Position numbers and translations under genes: made by a program. From contig JACKMT010000006.1 in assembly GCA_024235255.1 (NCBI GenBank), positions 62,001-126,000 of the forward strand: a stretch of DNA of 64,000 bases, read 5' to 3'. Positions 1 to 7,571 of this stretch are shown here, piece after piece (within the stretch, counting starts at the first letter, position 1; every line of letters begins with the position of its first letter). The notes under the pieces are model-generated. The model searched no databases, was not told where the DNA came from, and worked only from the letters and a program-made list of their open reading frames with translations. Origin of the DNA: Chromatiaceae bacterium (lineage in GTDB: Bacteria > Pseudomonadota > Gammaproteobacteria > Chromatiales > Chromatiaceae).

Positions 1-89
1 TATTATGGTATAAAACGTGCCCCGGAATCGCAAACATTCCGAAGACACGCTTGGAGTCTGATCTTAATCAAACCTGGCGAATCACACAC

Positions 90-146
90 ACGCACCGGCA
101 CAACCGCCTGGGTGCCCGGGAAACCGGGTTGGTCGTTGGGGTGCGT
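90..146 (+). promoter_or_regulatory. Structured leader upstream of rpsB, candidate S2 autoregulatory element
   Basis: A nested hairpin can be drawn in the untranslated leader. Bases 90-96 pair with 140-146 (ACGCACC/GGTGCGT), 101-104 pair with 135-138 (CAAC/GTTG), and the tip is CCCGG-GAAA-CCGGG at 115-128 with a GNRA tetraloop. Ribosomal protein S2 is known to repress its own mRNA through a structured rpsB leader in gammaproteobacteria. That this hairpin is the S2 site is inferred from its position; I did not match it to a covariance model. Confidence 0.5.
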
Positions 147-181
147 GGAGGATTAACCCTAAACAATTTGGAGTTTACAAG

Positions 182-937
182 ATGAGCGACGTTTCAATGC
201 GTCAGATGCTTGAATCTGGTGTTCATTTCGGACATCAGACCCGCTATTGGAATCCGAAAATGGGTGCATACATTTTCGGCCAGCGAAATAAAATTCACAT
301 AATCAATCTGGAAAAGACACTACCGCTTTTCAAGGATGCCATGAATTTTCTTGGCTCCCTGGCCGCAAATGGGGGGCGTATTCTGTTCGTAGGCACCAAA
401 CGGGCTGCCCGCGAGACCGTCAAGGAAGAGGCAGAGCGCTGCGGCATGCCTTACGTCAACCATCGCTGGTTGGGTGGTATGCTGACCAACTTTTCCACCA
501 TCAAGTCACGTATCAAGCGCCTCAAGGATCTGGAAGAGATGTTCGAATCGGGTTCGATCGCACGTTTCAATAAGAAAGAGGCGCTCGGTCTGCGCCGTGA
601 AATGGAGAAACTCGATCGCAGTCTGGGCGGCATCAAGAATATGGAGAAACTGCCGGATGTACTCTACGTTATCGACGTCGGCCACGAAGATATAGCCATT
701 GCCGAGGCCCGCAAACTGGGTATCCCGGTAGTTGGTATTGTGGATACCAATAACAGTCCCGAAGGCATTGATTATGTCATTCCCGGCAACGACGACGCGA
801 TTCGTGCGATACAGCTCTACGTCCAGGGCGCGTCTGCAGCAGTTCTGGAGGGGCGTGCAAGTGCGGCTCATCTGGGCAGCGGCATGGTCGACGAGTTTGT
901 CGAAATAGAGAACAAGACGGGTGAGCAAGCCGGTTAA
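182..937 (+). CDS. rpsB: 30S ribosomal protein S2
   Basis: This is the S2 protein of the small ribosomal subunit, needed to bring S1 onto the 30S particle. The 251 residues begin MSDVSMRQMLESGVHFGHQT and carry the S2 signatures RYWNPKM and NHRWLGGMLTNF (about residues 20-105), and DTNNSPEGIDYVIPGND in the C-terminal half. The length is close to the usual 240-250. The ATG at 182 follows a TTGGAG Shine-Dalgarno sequence at 168-173. It heads the conserved rpsB-tsf-pyrH-frr cluster and sits behind a structured leader, so autoregulation by S2 is likely. Identity is certain from family motifs and context. Confidence 0.99.
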   Translation: MSDVSMRQMLESGVHFGHQTRYWNPKMGAYIFGQRNKIHIINLEKTLPLFKDAMNFLGSLAANGGRILFVGTKRAARETVKEEAERCGMPYVNHRWLGGMLTNFSTIKSRIKRLKDLEEMFESGSIARFNKKEALGLRREMEKLDRSLGGIKNMEKLPDVLYVIDVGHEDIAIAEARKLGIPVVGIVDTNNSPEGIDYVIPGNDDAIRAIQLYVQGASAAVLEGRASAAHLGSGMVDEFVEIENKTGEQAG

Positions 938-986
938 ATCACGGTACTTCTCCCTGGTATTCCGGTAAATCTATTAGTGAAGTTAG

Positions 987-1031
987 AGCGGCCTCTGCCA
1001 GGCATCGACAACCGGGCAGGGGCTGCTTTTA
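987..1031 (+). terminator. Hairpin with T tail between rpsB and tsf, attenuating terminator
   Basis: Bases 987-999 pair with 1015-1027 in a 13-bp stem (two G-U wobbles) around a 15-nt loop, followed by TTT at 1028-1030. This is the form of a Rho-independent terminator. It lies inside the rpsB-tsf operon, so it more likely reduces than stops read-through into tsf. Its attenuation role is inferred. Confidence 0.7.
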
Positions 1032-1059
1032 TGTCTATTTAAAGCGAGGAATAGTACCC

Positions 1060-1944
1060 ATGGCCATTACCGCCTCTTTGGTGAAGGAACTGCGTGAAAG
1101 GACCGGCTCCGGCATGATGGAATGCAAAAAAGCACTGGTCGAGACCAACGGCGATATCGAAGCCGCAATCGATATGATGCGTAAATCCGGTCAGGCAAAA
1201 GCAGCCAAGAAAGCAGGAAGAACTGCGGCAGACGGCGTAATCACCATCTGCTTCAGTGACGATGGAAACAAGGCTGCGATGGTCGAAGTGAATTGCGAAA
1301 CTGACTTTGTGGCGAAAGACGACAATTTTACCTCGTTTGCAAAAGCGGTGGCAGAGCGTGCCCTGGTATCAGATGTGGCATCGGTTGAGGCATTGTTGGA
1401 AGCACCGCTGCACGATGGCGAAGAGACCACGGTGAATACTGCGCGGGAGGCGTTGATCTCGAAAATCGGAGAGAACATGAATGTCCGCCGATTCGAACGG
1501 CTGCAAGCCGGTTCCGGCAAGTTGACCAGTTACAGCCACGGCGTGCGCATCGGTGTTGTGGTGGAGGTGGCGGGTGGAGACGATATCCTGGCCAAGGATA
1601 TCGCCATGCATATCGCCGCCACCAATCCGCTCTGTATCTCTGAAGAAGATGTGCCGGTCGAAACGCTGGCGAAAGAGCGCTCCATCTTCAAGGCGCAGGC
1701 TATGGAGAGCGGAAAGCCCGAGAACATCGCTGAAAAGATGGTCGAGGGCCGGGTGCGTAAATACCTGGCGGAAGTGACACTGACCGGGCAACCGTTTGTC
1801 AAAGATCCGGAAATCAGCGTCGGCAAGCTGCTTGCCGATGCCTCGGCCCGGGTGATCGCTTTTCGCCGCTTCGAAGTTGGTGAAGGGATCGAAAAAAGAC
1901 AAGAGAATTTTGCCGAAGAAGTGATGGCGCAGATAAAGAGTTGA
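1060..1944 (+). CDS. tsf: Elongation factor Ts
   Basis: EF-Ts is the nucleotide exchange factor that releases GDP from EF-Tu in the cytoplasm. The 294-residue product opens with the UBA-like N-terminal domain (AITASLVKELRERTGSGMMECKKAL) written here only by its hallmark RTGSGMMECKKAL, followed by the core motif NCETDFVAKD near residue 80, which contacts EF-Tu. The length is slightly above the 283 of E. coli. The ATG at 1060 is preceded by AGCGAGGA at 1043-1050. The stop overlaps the region of the pyrH start, so the two are probably translationally coupled. The unit is separated from rpsB by a hairpin at 987-1031. Confidence 0.99.
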   Translation: MAITASLVKELRERTGSGMMECKKALVETNGDIEAAIDMMRKSGQAKAAKKAGRTAADGVITICFSDDGNKAAMVEVNCETDFVAKDDNFTSFAKAVAERALVSDVASVEALLEAPLHDGEETTVNTAREALISKIGENMNVRRFERLQAGSGKLTSYSHGVRIGVVVEVAGGDDILAKDIAMHIAATNPLCISEEDVPVETLAKERSIFKAQAMESGKPENIAEKMVEGRVRKYLAEVTLTGQPFVKDPEISVGKLLADASARVIAFRRFEVGEGIEKRQENFAEEVMAQIKS

Positions 1945-1946
1945 GC

Positions 1947-2669
1947 ATGTCGCAATTGATCTGTCGGCGCATTCTTCTCAAGCTAAGCGGCGAAGCTTTG
2001 ATGGGGCAGGGCGATTATGGGATCGACCCTTCCGTCATTGCCAGAGTCGCGGGCGAGATTAAGGACCTGGCAGCAGCTGGTGTGCAGCTGGGGCTGGTGG
2101 TCGGCGGTGGTAATATCTTTCGCGGTGCCGGCCTAGCCAAGTCGGGGATCGACCGTGTATCGGGCGATCATATGGGCATGTTGGCCACGGTGATGAACTC
2201 GCTCGCTTTGCAGGATGCGTTGGTCAAAGCCGGCGTTGCCAGCAGAGTCATGTCTGCGCTGCGTATGGATCAGGTATGTGAATACTATGTCAGGCGCAAC
2301 GCAGTGGAGTATCTGCAGCACGGCGAGGTGGTGATGCTGGCGGCAGGCACCGGGAATCCTTACTTCACTACCGATACGGCGGCCAGCCTGCGGGCGATCG
2401 AAATAGGCGCTCAGTTGATGATCAAGGCGACCAAGGTAAACGGTGTCTACTCATCTGATCCGGTGGTCAACCCGGATGCGGTGTACTATCCACGACTCAG
2501 TTATGATCGTGTCCTAGCGGAGGGGCTGCAGGTGATGGATACCACGGCTGTTGTGTTGTGCCGTGACAATGCACTGCCGCTGCGGGTCATGAATATCAAT
2601 GAAACGGGTGCTTTGCTGCGTCTTATGCGGGGGGAGCCGGTAGGGTCTCTGGTCGATAGAGGAGAGTGA
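1947..2669 (+). CDS. pyrH: Uridylate kinase (UMP kinase)
   Basis: PyrH phosphorylates UMP to UDP with ATP in pyrimidine nucleotide synthesis; the bacterial enzyme belongs to the amino acid kinase fold and is a hexamer controlled by GTP and UTP. Visible motifs are RILLKLSGEAL at the N terminus, VVGGGNIFRG near residue 55, and GTGNPYFTTDTAA near residue 135. A TTG at 1941 is also in frame, but the ATG at 1947 is a better start: it gives the usual family N terminus and has AAAGAG just upstream. From the ATG the protein has 240 residues. It lies three bases past the tsf stop. Confidence 0.98.
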   Translation: MSQLICRRILLKLSGEALMGQGDYGIDPSVIARVAGEIKDLAAAGVQLGLVVGGGNIFRGAGLAKSGIDRVSGDHMGMLATVMNSLALQDALVKAGVASRVMSALRMDQVCEYYVRRNAVEYLQHGEVVMLAAGTGNPYFTTDTAASLRAIEIGAQLMIKATKVNGVYSSDPVVNPDAVYYPRLSYDRVLAEGLQVMDTTAVVLCRDNALPLRVMNINETGALLRLMRGEPVGSLVDRGE

Positions 2670-2670
2670 A

Positions 2671-3228
2671 ATGATCGAAGAAGTCAAAAAAGATGCTGCA
2701 GATCGGATGCAAAAAAGTGTCGCGGCATTGGAACAGGAACTGGCCAAAGTTAGAACCGGACGTGCCCACCCAAGTCTGCTCGATCACATCACGGTAAGCT
2801 ATTACGGATCTGAGGTGCCACTCAGTCAGGTTGCCAACATCAATGTGGAGGATGGCCGGACATTGACGGTGACACCCTGGGAGAGAAACATGGTGCAGCC
2901 GGTCGAGAAGGCAATTCTCAAGTCAGATCTGGGGCTTAATCCCAACACGGCGGGCACGGTTATTCGTGTACCGCTGCCGGCGCTTACAGAAGAGCGCCGC
3001 AAGGATCTTATCCGCGTTGTCAGAGGAGAGGCGGAGCAGGCCCGGGTGGCAGTGCGCAATGTACGACGGGATGCCAACAGCAGCCTCAAGGAGCTGATGA
3101 AGGAGAAGATGATCTCTGAAGATGAAGCGCATCGAGCAGAAGAGGCGATTCAGGTGCTAACCGATAAATATATCAAGGAAGTGGATGCCTCACTCGAGAA
3201 AAAAGAAACAGACCTGATGTCAATCTGA
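2671..3228 (+). CDS. frr: Ribosome recycling factor
   Basis: RRF splits post-termination 70S ribosomes together with EF-G. The 185 residues match the family length exactly. The signature KVRTGRAHPSLLD lies near residue 26 and RRDANSSLKELMKEK near residue 130, as in the tRNA-mimicking three-helix domain. The start is supported by AGGAGAG at 2660-2666, spaced correctly from the ATG at 2671, one base after the pyrH stop. It is part of the rpsB-tsf-pyrH-frr translation cluster, with uppS starting 18 bases downstream. Confidence 0.99.
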   Translation: MIEEVKKDAADRMQKSVAALEQELAKVRTGRAHPSLLDHITVSYYGSEVPLSQVANINVEDGRTLTVTPWERNMVQPVEKAILKSDLGLNPNTAGTVIRVPLPALTEERRKDLIRVVRGEAEQARVAVRNVRRDANSSLKELMKEKMISEDEAHRAEEAIQVLTDKYIKEVDASLEKKETDLMSI

Positions 3229-3246
3229 GCTGCAAAATCTGTCACG

Positions 3247-4029
3247 ATGGATAATTCCGGAGCTGCATCCGAGTTGCCAGGGACAGCGTCTCGTATTCCA
3301 ACGCATGTTGCGATCATCATGGACGGAAACGGGCGCTGGGCTCAGGAACGCGGTTTGCCCAGATTCTCTGGCCATAAAGCAGGCGTTGAAACCGTTCGTT
3401 CGGTAGTTGAAGAGTGTGTGAAGCTGAATATCGGCGTTCTCACACTGTTTGCCTTTAGCAGCGAGAACTGGCGGCGACCCGCAAAGGAGGTCAGTCTGCT
3501 GATGGATCTGTTCATGCTGGCCCTGAACAGGGAGGTGAAACGGCTCAAACGGAACAATGTCCGGCTCCGCATTATCGGGGACCACAGCGGCTTTCCGGCC
3601 AAACTCCAGGCAAAAATCCTGGAAGCGGAGGAGATGACGGTAACCTGCACCGGTTTGGTCCTGCAGATAGCTGCAAACTATGGCGGTCGTTGGGATCTTA
3701 CCCAGGCAGCCAGAAATATTGCACGGCAGGCAGCAAACGGCCAGCTGGTTCCGGAGGCGATCACCGAGGATATGCTGTCCGGTCAGCTGACCACCGCCGG
3801 CCTGCCCGATCCCGACCTGTTTATCCGCACCGGCGGCGAGCAGCGGCTGAGCAACTTTTTATTGTGGCAGTCGGCCTATGCAGAACTCTATATGACCGAT
3901 GTCCTTTGGCCGGACTTTAATCCCGATGTTTTTAAACAGGCGTTGCTGAACTTTTCCGGGAGACAACGCCGCTTCGGCCGCACTACTGAACAGGTCAAAG
4001 CAAGCGCGGGTGTCCAAGAAAATGACTGA
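3247..4029 (+). CDS. uppS: Undecaprenyl diphosphate synthase (cis-prenyltransferase)
   Basis: UppS condenses farnesyl diphosphate with eight isopentenyl diphosphates to make the C55 lipid carrier for peptidoglycan and O-antigen. The motif IIMDGNGRWA near residue 22 contains the catalytic Asp and the phosphate-binding residues; FAFSSENWRRP near residue 73 and the C-terminal DLFIRTGGEQRLSNFLLWQ (about 197-215) are the other conserved regions. The 260 residues fit the family. It is followed after 12 bases by cdsA and shares the downstream region with dxr, so isoprenoid precursor supply and carrier synthesis are encoded together. Confidence 0.98.
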   Translation: MDNSGAASELPGTASRIPTHVAIIMDGNGRWAQERGLPRFSGHKAGVETVRSVVEECVKLNIGVLTLFAFSSENWRRPAKEVSLLMDLFMLALNREVKRLKRNNVRLRIIGDHSGFPAKLQAKILEAEEMTVTCTGLVLQIAANYGGRWDLTQAARNIARQAANGQLVPEAITEDMLSGQLTTAGLPDPDLFIRTGGEQRLSNFLLWQSAYAELYMTDVLWPDFNPDVFKQALLNFSGRQRRFGRTTEQVKASAGVQEND

Positions 4030-4041
4030 AGGTCAGATTTA

Positions 4042-4863
4042 GTGCTTTTGCAGCGCGTTATAACCGCACTGGTTTTGATTCCATTGGTTATAACCGGAAT
4101 TCTCCAGTTACCGACTGTTATCCTGGCTTTGGCGTTGGCGCCGGTGGTGTTGCTGGGCGGTGTAGAGTGGACCCGGTTGGCAGCTCTGGATACGTTGCCG
4201 GAAAAGTCCCTCTATCTGTTGGTTCTGGCGGCGTCTATGGCGGGTTTTGCACTGATATTTCATGCATTACCGCAGTGGAGCACCCTTTTTTTTATGCTGT
4301 TCTGGCTCCTGGTTACGGTAAAACTGATTCGTTACCGTCCAGCACCGGCACCAGCGCCTGCCGCTAACAGATTGGGTAAAGCCGTCATGGGGCTGTTGGT
4401 TCTTGCTCCTGCCTGGGTTTCGCTATGGGTGATTCATGGTTTGTACGAAGATGGACCTTATCTGGTGCTCTTCCTGATGGTTTTGATCTGGGTAGCCGAC
4501 AGTTGTGCTTATTTTGCCGGACGGCGCTGGGGAAGGATGAAGCTGGCGCCGGAAATCAGCCCCGGCAAAACCCGCGAAGGTGTATACGGCGCTTTAATCG
4601 GAGCAGCGCTGTGTGGCGCGGTCTTATATGGCCTTCGGCCGGAGACCGGCTCGCTGGTGCAGTTGATCATATTTTCGGTCGTTGTTGTGCTTTGTTCCGT
4701 GGTGGGTGACCTGTATGAGAGCCTGTTGAAGCGGCAGGCGGGGCTCAAGGACAGCGGGAATCTGCTGCCGGGGCATGGCGGTGTACTGGATAGGATAGAC
4801 AGCCTGACGGCAGCCGCACCGGTGTTCCTGTTTGGTCTACTGGTGCTGGAGATTGCTAAATGA
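4042..4863 (+). CDS. cdsA: Phosphatidate cytidylyltransferase (CDP-diglyceride synthase)
   Basis: CdsA makes CDP-diacylglycerol from phosphatidic acid and CTP in the inner membrane, the branch point of phospholipid synthesis. The 273-residue protein is strongly hydrophobic with about eight membrane segments. The family signature is near the C terminus: GDLYESLLKRQAGLKDSG, followed by LPGHGGVLDRIDS with the conserved aspartates. Translation starts at GTG 4042, 12 bases after uppS. Its TGA stop overlaps the ATG of dxr (ATGA at 4860-4863), implying translational coupling. Confidence 0.97.
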   Translation: MLLQRVITALVLIPLVITGILQLPTVILALALAPVVLLGGVEWTRLAALDTLPEKSLYLLVLAASMAGFALIFHALPQWSTLFFMLFWLLVTVKLIRYRPAPAPAPAANRLGKAVMGLLVLAPAWVSLWVIHGLYEDGPYLVLFLMVLIWVADSCAYFAGRRWGRMKLAPEISPGKTREGVYGALIGAALCGAVLYGLRPETGSLVQLIIFSVVVVLCSVVGDLYESLLKRQAGLKDSGNLLPGHGGVLDRIDSLTAAAPVFLFGLLVLEIAK

Positions 4864-6038
4864 TCGGCTTGACCGTCCTCGGGTCTACCGGTTCAATCGG
4901 TCTATCGACGCTGGATGTGGTTGCCCGCCATCCGGATCGCTTCCGGGTGATAGCGTTAAGCGCAAATCGGGATGTCGAGAAACTGGCTCAGCAGTGCCGC
5001 CTGTTCCAGCCCGAGTATGCGGTGCTTGCGGACCAAAGCCGATTGCCTGAGCTGGGAGAGCGTTTGCGTGGCTATGGGCTCACTACAAAGTTGCTGGCAG
5101 GCGTCGCGGGTCTGCAGGAGATTGCCGCCCTCGATGAGGTGGATTATGTTATGGCCGCGATTGTCGGCGCAGCCGGGCTGCTGCCTGTTTTGGCTGCTGC
5201 CAGGGCCGGCAAGAGAATTCTGCTCGCCAACAAGGAGGCGCTGGTGGTGGCTGGGCCGCTCTTCATGCAGGAGGTCGAGGCTAACGGTGCACAGGTGCTG
5301 CCGATTGACAGTGAACACAATGCGGTATTCCAGTGCATGCCCACCGATTTCAGACGAGGTCTGGAGAAGGTGGGGGTACGGCGCATTATTCTGACCGCTT
5401 CCGGCGGGCCCTTCCGAAACGTTTCCCGGGAAATGCTCGACAATGTGACGCCCGATCAGGCTTGTGCCCATCCCAACTGGGAGATGGGACGCAAAATTTC
5501 AGTCGATTCAGCGACCATGATGAATAAGGGCCTGGAGGTGATCGAGGCTTGCTGGCTCTTCCATACCACGCCAGACCGGGTCGATGTTGTGCTCCATCCT
5601 CAGAGCGTCATTCACTCGATGGTCGAGTATTGCGACGGTTCGGTGTTGGCGCAGCTGGGATATCCGGATATGCGCACTCCGATTGCCCATGCTCTGGCTT
5701 GGCCCGAACGTATCGAGTCGGGTGTCGGCAGCCTGGACTTTGTTACGCTGGCGCAACTGGATTTTGAACAGCCCAGTCTCGAGCGTTTTCCCTGTCTGAA
5801 ACTCGCCTATCAGGCAATTTGCTCCGGCGGTAGCGCGCCGGCGGTGCTGAATGCTGCCAATGAGGTGGCGGTCGCCGCATTTTTGGCGGAGAAGATGAGA
5901 TTTACAGCTATCCCGGAAGTGATAGAGCGGACGTTAAGTACGCTGCCGGCCGGCGCTTGTGAGAGTCTGAGCGAGTTGTTGAATATCGATGCCGAGGCGC
6001 GGGTGCAGGCGGAACAAATTGTACGCGATTTGGTCTGA
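4860..6038 (+). CDS. dxr: 1-deoxy-D-xylulose-5-phosphate reductoisomerase
   Basis: Dxr (IspC) converts DXP to 2-C-methyl-D-erythritol 4-phosphate using NADPH, the committed step of the non-mevalonate isoprenoid pathway. The nucleotide-binding motif GSTGSIGLSTLDV is at residues 8-20, LLANKEALV near 120, the metal-binding region PIDSEHNAVFQC near 147, and the flexible active-site loop TASGGPFR near 179. The 392 residues are normal. It overlaps cdsA by four bases. In E. coli dxr precedes ispU and cdsA; here it follows them, a local rearrangement within an otherwise conserved gene order. Confidence 0.98.
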   Translation: MIGLTVLGSTGSIGLSTLDVVARHPDRFRVIALSANRDVEKLAQQCRLFQPEYAVLADQSRLPELGERLRGYGLTTKLLAGVAGLQEIAALDEVDYVMAAIVGAAGLLPVLAAARAGKRILLANKEALVVAGPLFMQEVEANGAQVLPIDSEHNAVFQCMPTDFRRGLEKVGVRRIILTASGGPFRNVSREMLDNVTPDQACAHPNWEMGRKISVDSATMMNKGLEVIEACWLFHTTPDRVDVVLHPQSVIHSMVEYCDGSVLAQLGYPDMRTPIAHALAWPERIESGVGSLDFVTLAQLDFEQPSLERFPCLKLAYQAICSGGSAPAVLNAANEVAVAAFLAEKMRFTAIPEVIERTLSTLPAGACESLSELLNIDAEARVQAEQIVRDLV

Positions 6039-6067
6039 GTTAAGGCGTGGCTCGCTGACAGAAATCT

Positions 6068-7432
6068 ATGGAATCACTGCTTTTCACCATCATCTCTTTC
6101 ATCTTGGCTATCGGCATACTGATTACCGTGCACGAGTTTGGCCATTTTTGGGTCGCCCGAAAGCTGGGGGTTAAAGTTTTGCGTTTTTCAGTCGGCTTTG
6201 GCAAGCCGATCTGGCAGAAAACCGGAGCGGTTGACGGCACCGAGTACGTGCTTGCAGCTATCCCCTTGGGTGGTTACGTAAAAATGCTGGATGAGAGGGA
6301 AGGGGAGGTTGCGGAGCAGGAGTTGGGCCGTGCCTTTAACCGGCAGTCGTTGAAAACCCGCACGGCTATCGTGGTGGCTGGACCTCTATGCAACTTTCTG
6401 TTTGCTATCCTGGCGTTCTGGTTGATTCTGGTTTCCGGTGAGAGCGGATCGCGACCATGGGTCGGCAAAGTGACCGAAGGCTCGATCGCGGAAGCTGCGG
6501 GATTCCGCAAGGATGACGAACTGATAGCGGTGGCAAACCGCCAGACACCCAGTTGGGAGGCCGCTATCTATGCGCTGCTGCGGGAGAGCGTGGAGGGCAC
6601 CGAGCTGGCGGTGGACGTGCTGGATCGGGATGGCTATCGGCAGACTAGGGTGATACCCGGCGACGCACTTGCGGCGCTGAGCGATGGCGGACACATTCTG
6701 GATGGGCTGGGATTGACACCGAAACGCCCAAACGTCCTACCGGTTTTTGGCCAGTTGGTTACCGGTGAATCGGCGGAGCGGGCAGGACTGAAGCCTGGCG
6801 ATCTGGTGCTGACAGTTAATGGCAAAGCCACTGACAGCTGGTCCGGATTCGTCACTGTTATTCGCGAAAACCCCGACAAAGCTTTGGTGCTGGAGATAGA
6901 GAGGGAGGGGCAGCGGCTCGAACTAACCGTCATTGTCGGCAGCCTTGAAGAGAATGGCAAACGAGTTGGACGTATCGGGGCTGGCGTCCTGATACCCGAA
7001 GGATTATACGATGAGTACCAGACAGTGTATCGTCTCGGGCCGTTGGATGCGATCGAAGCATCCATCTATAAAACCTGGGATATGTCAGTGTTCATGTTGC
7101 GTATGCTCGGAAGAATGTTGATCGGCAAGGCTTCGGTGGAAAATCTAAGTGGGCCAATCTCTATCGCCCAGACAGCCGGTAAAACGGCCAGCTTTGGTTT
7201 TTTCTATTTCGTTAAATTTCTCGCATTGGTCAGTATCAGTCTCGGTGTTCTGAATCTGTTGCCGGTACCTGTACTGGATGGAGGGCATCTCTTCTACTTT
7301 CTGGTGGAGGCATTAAAGGGTGGTCCTTTATCCGAGGAGTTTCAGATTCAGGGGCAGCGAGTGGGGATGGCTATTCTGCTTGCCGTGATGATCCTGGCAT
7401 TTTATGTCGATATCTCTCGATTGCTGGGCTAG
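6068..7432 (+). CDS. rseP: RIP metalloprotease RseP (site-2 protease)
   Basis: RseP is the inner-membrane zinc protease that cuts the anti-sigma factor RseA after DegS, releasing sigma-E, and clears signal-peptide remnants. The zinc motif HEFGH is at residues 22-26 in the first membrane segment; the second catalytic motif NLLPVPVLDGGHL places the metal-binding Asp near residue 404. Two periplasmic PDZ domains lie between (about 120-290). The 454 residues match E. coli (450). It sits 29 bases after dxr and upstream of bamA, linking the envelope-stress protease to outer-membrane assembly genes. Confidence 0.98.
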   Translation: MESLLFTIISFILAIGILITVHEFGHFWVARKLGVKVLRFSVGFGKPIWQKTGAVDGTEYVLAAIPLGGYVKMLDEREGEVAEQELGRAFNRQSLKTRTAIVVAGPLCNFLFAILAFWLILVSGESGSRPWVGKVTEGSIAEAAGFRKDDELIAVANRQTPSWEAAIYALLRESVEGTELAVDVLDRDGYRQTRVIPGDALAALSDGGHILDGLGLTPKRPNVLPVFGQLVTGESAERAGLKPGDLVLTVNGKATDSWSGFVTVIRENPDKALVLEIEREGQRLELTVIVGSLEENGKRVGRIGAGVLIPEGLYDEYQTVYRLGPLDAIEASIYKTWDMSVFMLRMLGRMLIGKASVENLSGPISIAQTAGKTASFGFFYFVKFLALVSISLGVLNLLPVPVLDGGHLFYFLVEALKGGPLSEEFQIQGQRVGMAILLAVMILAFYVDISRLLG

Positions 7433-7571
7433 CAACCAAAGTTTATTTATACTGCGCACTGGCAAGTCTCAGCGACGTTCTGCTAACGTCCTCGGGGGCT
7501 GTTGGTATGGTAGTCATGGCATTTGAATTCACCAATATTCAATATAAAGAACAACCAGTTATCCATAAATA

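Noticed and set aside
7474..7490. Short palindrome GACGTT-CTGCT-AACGTC upstream of bamA
   Set aside because: A six-base stem is too short to call an operator or terminator, and no T run follows.
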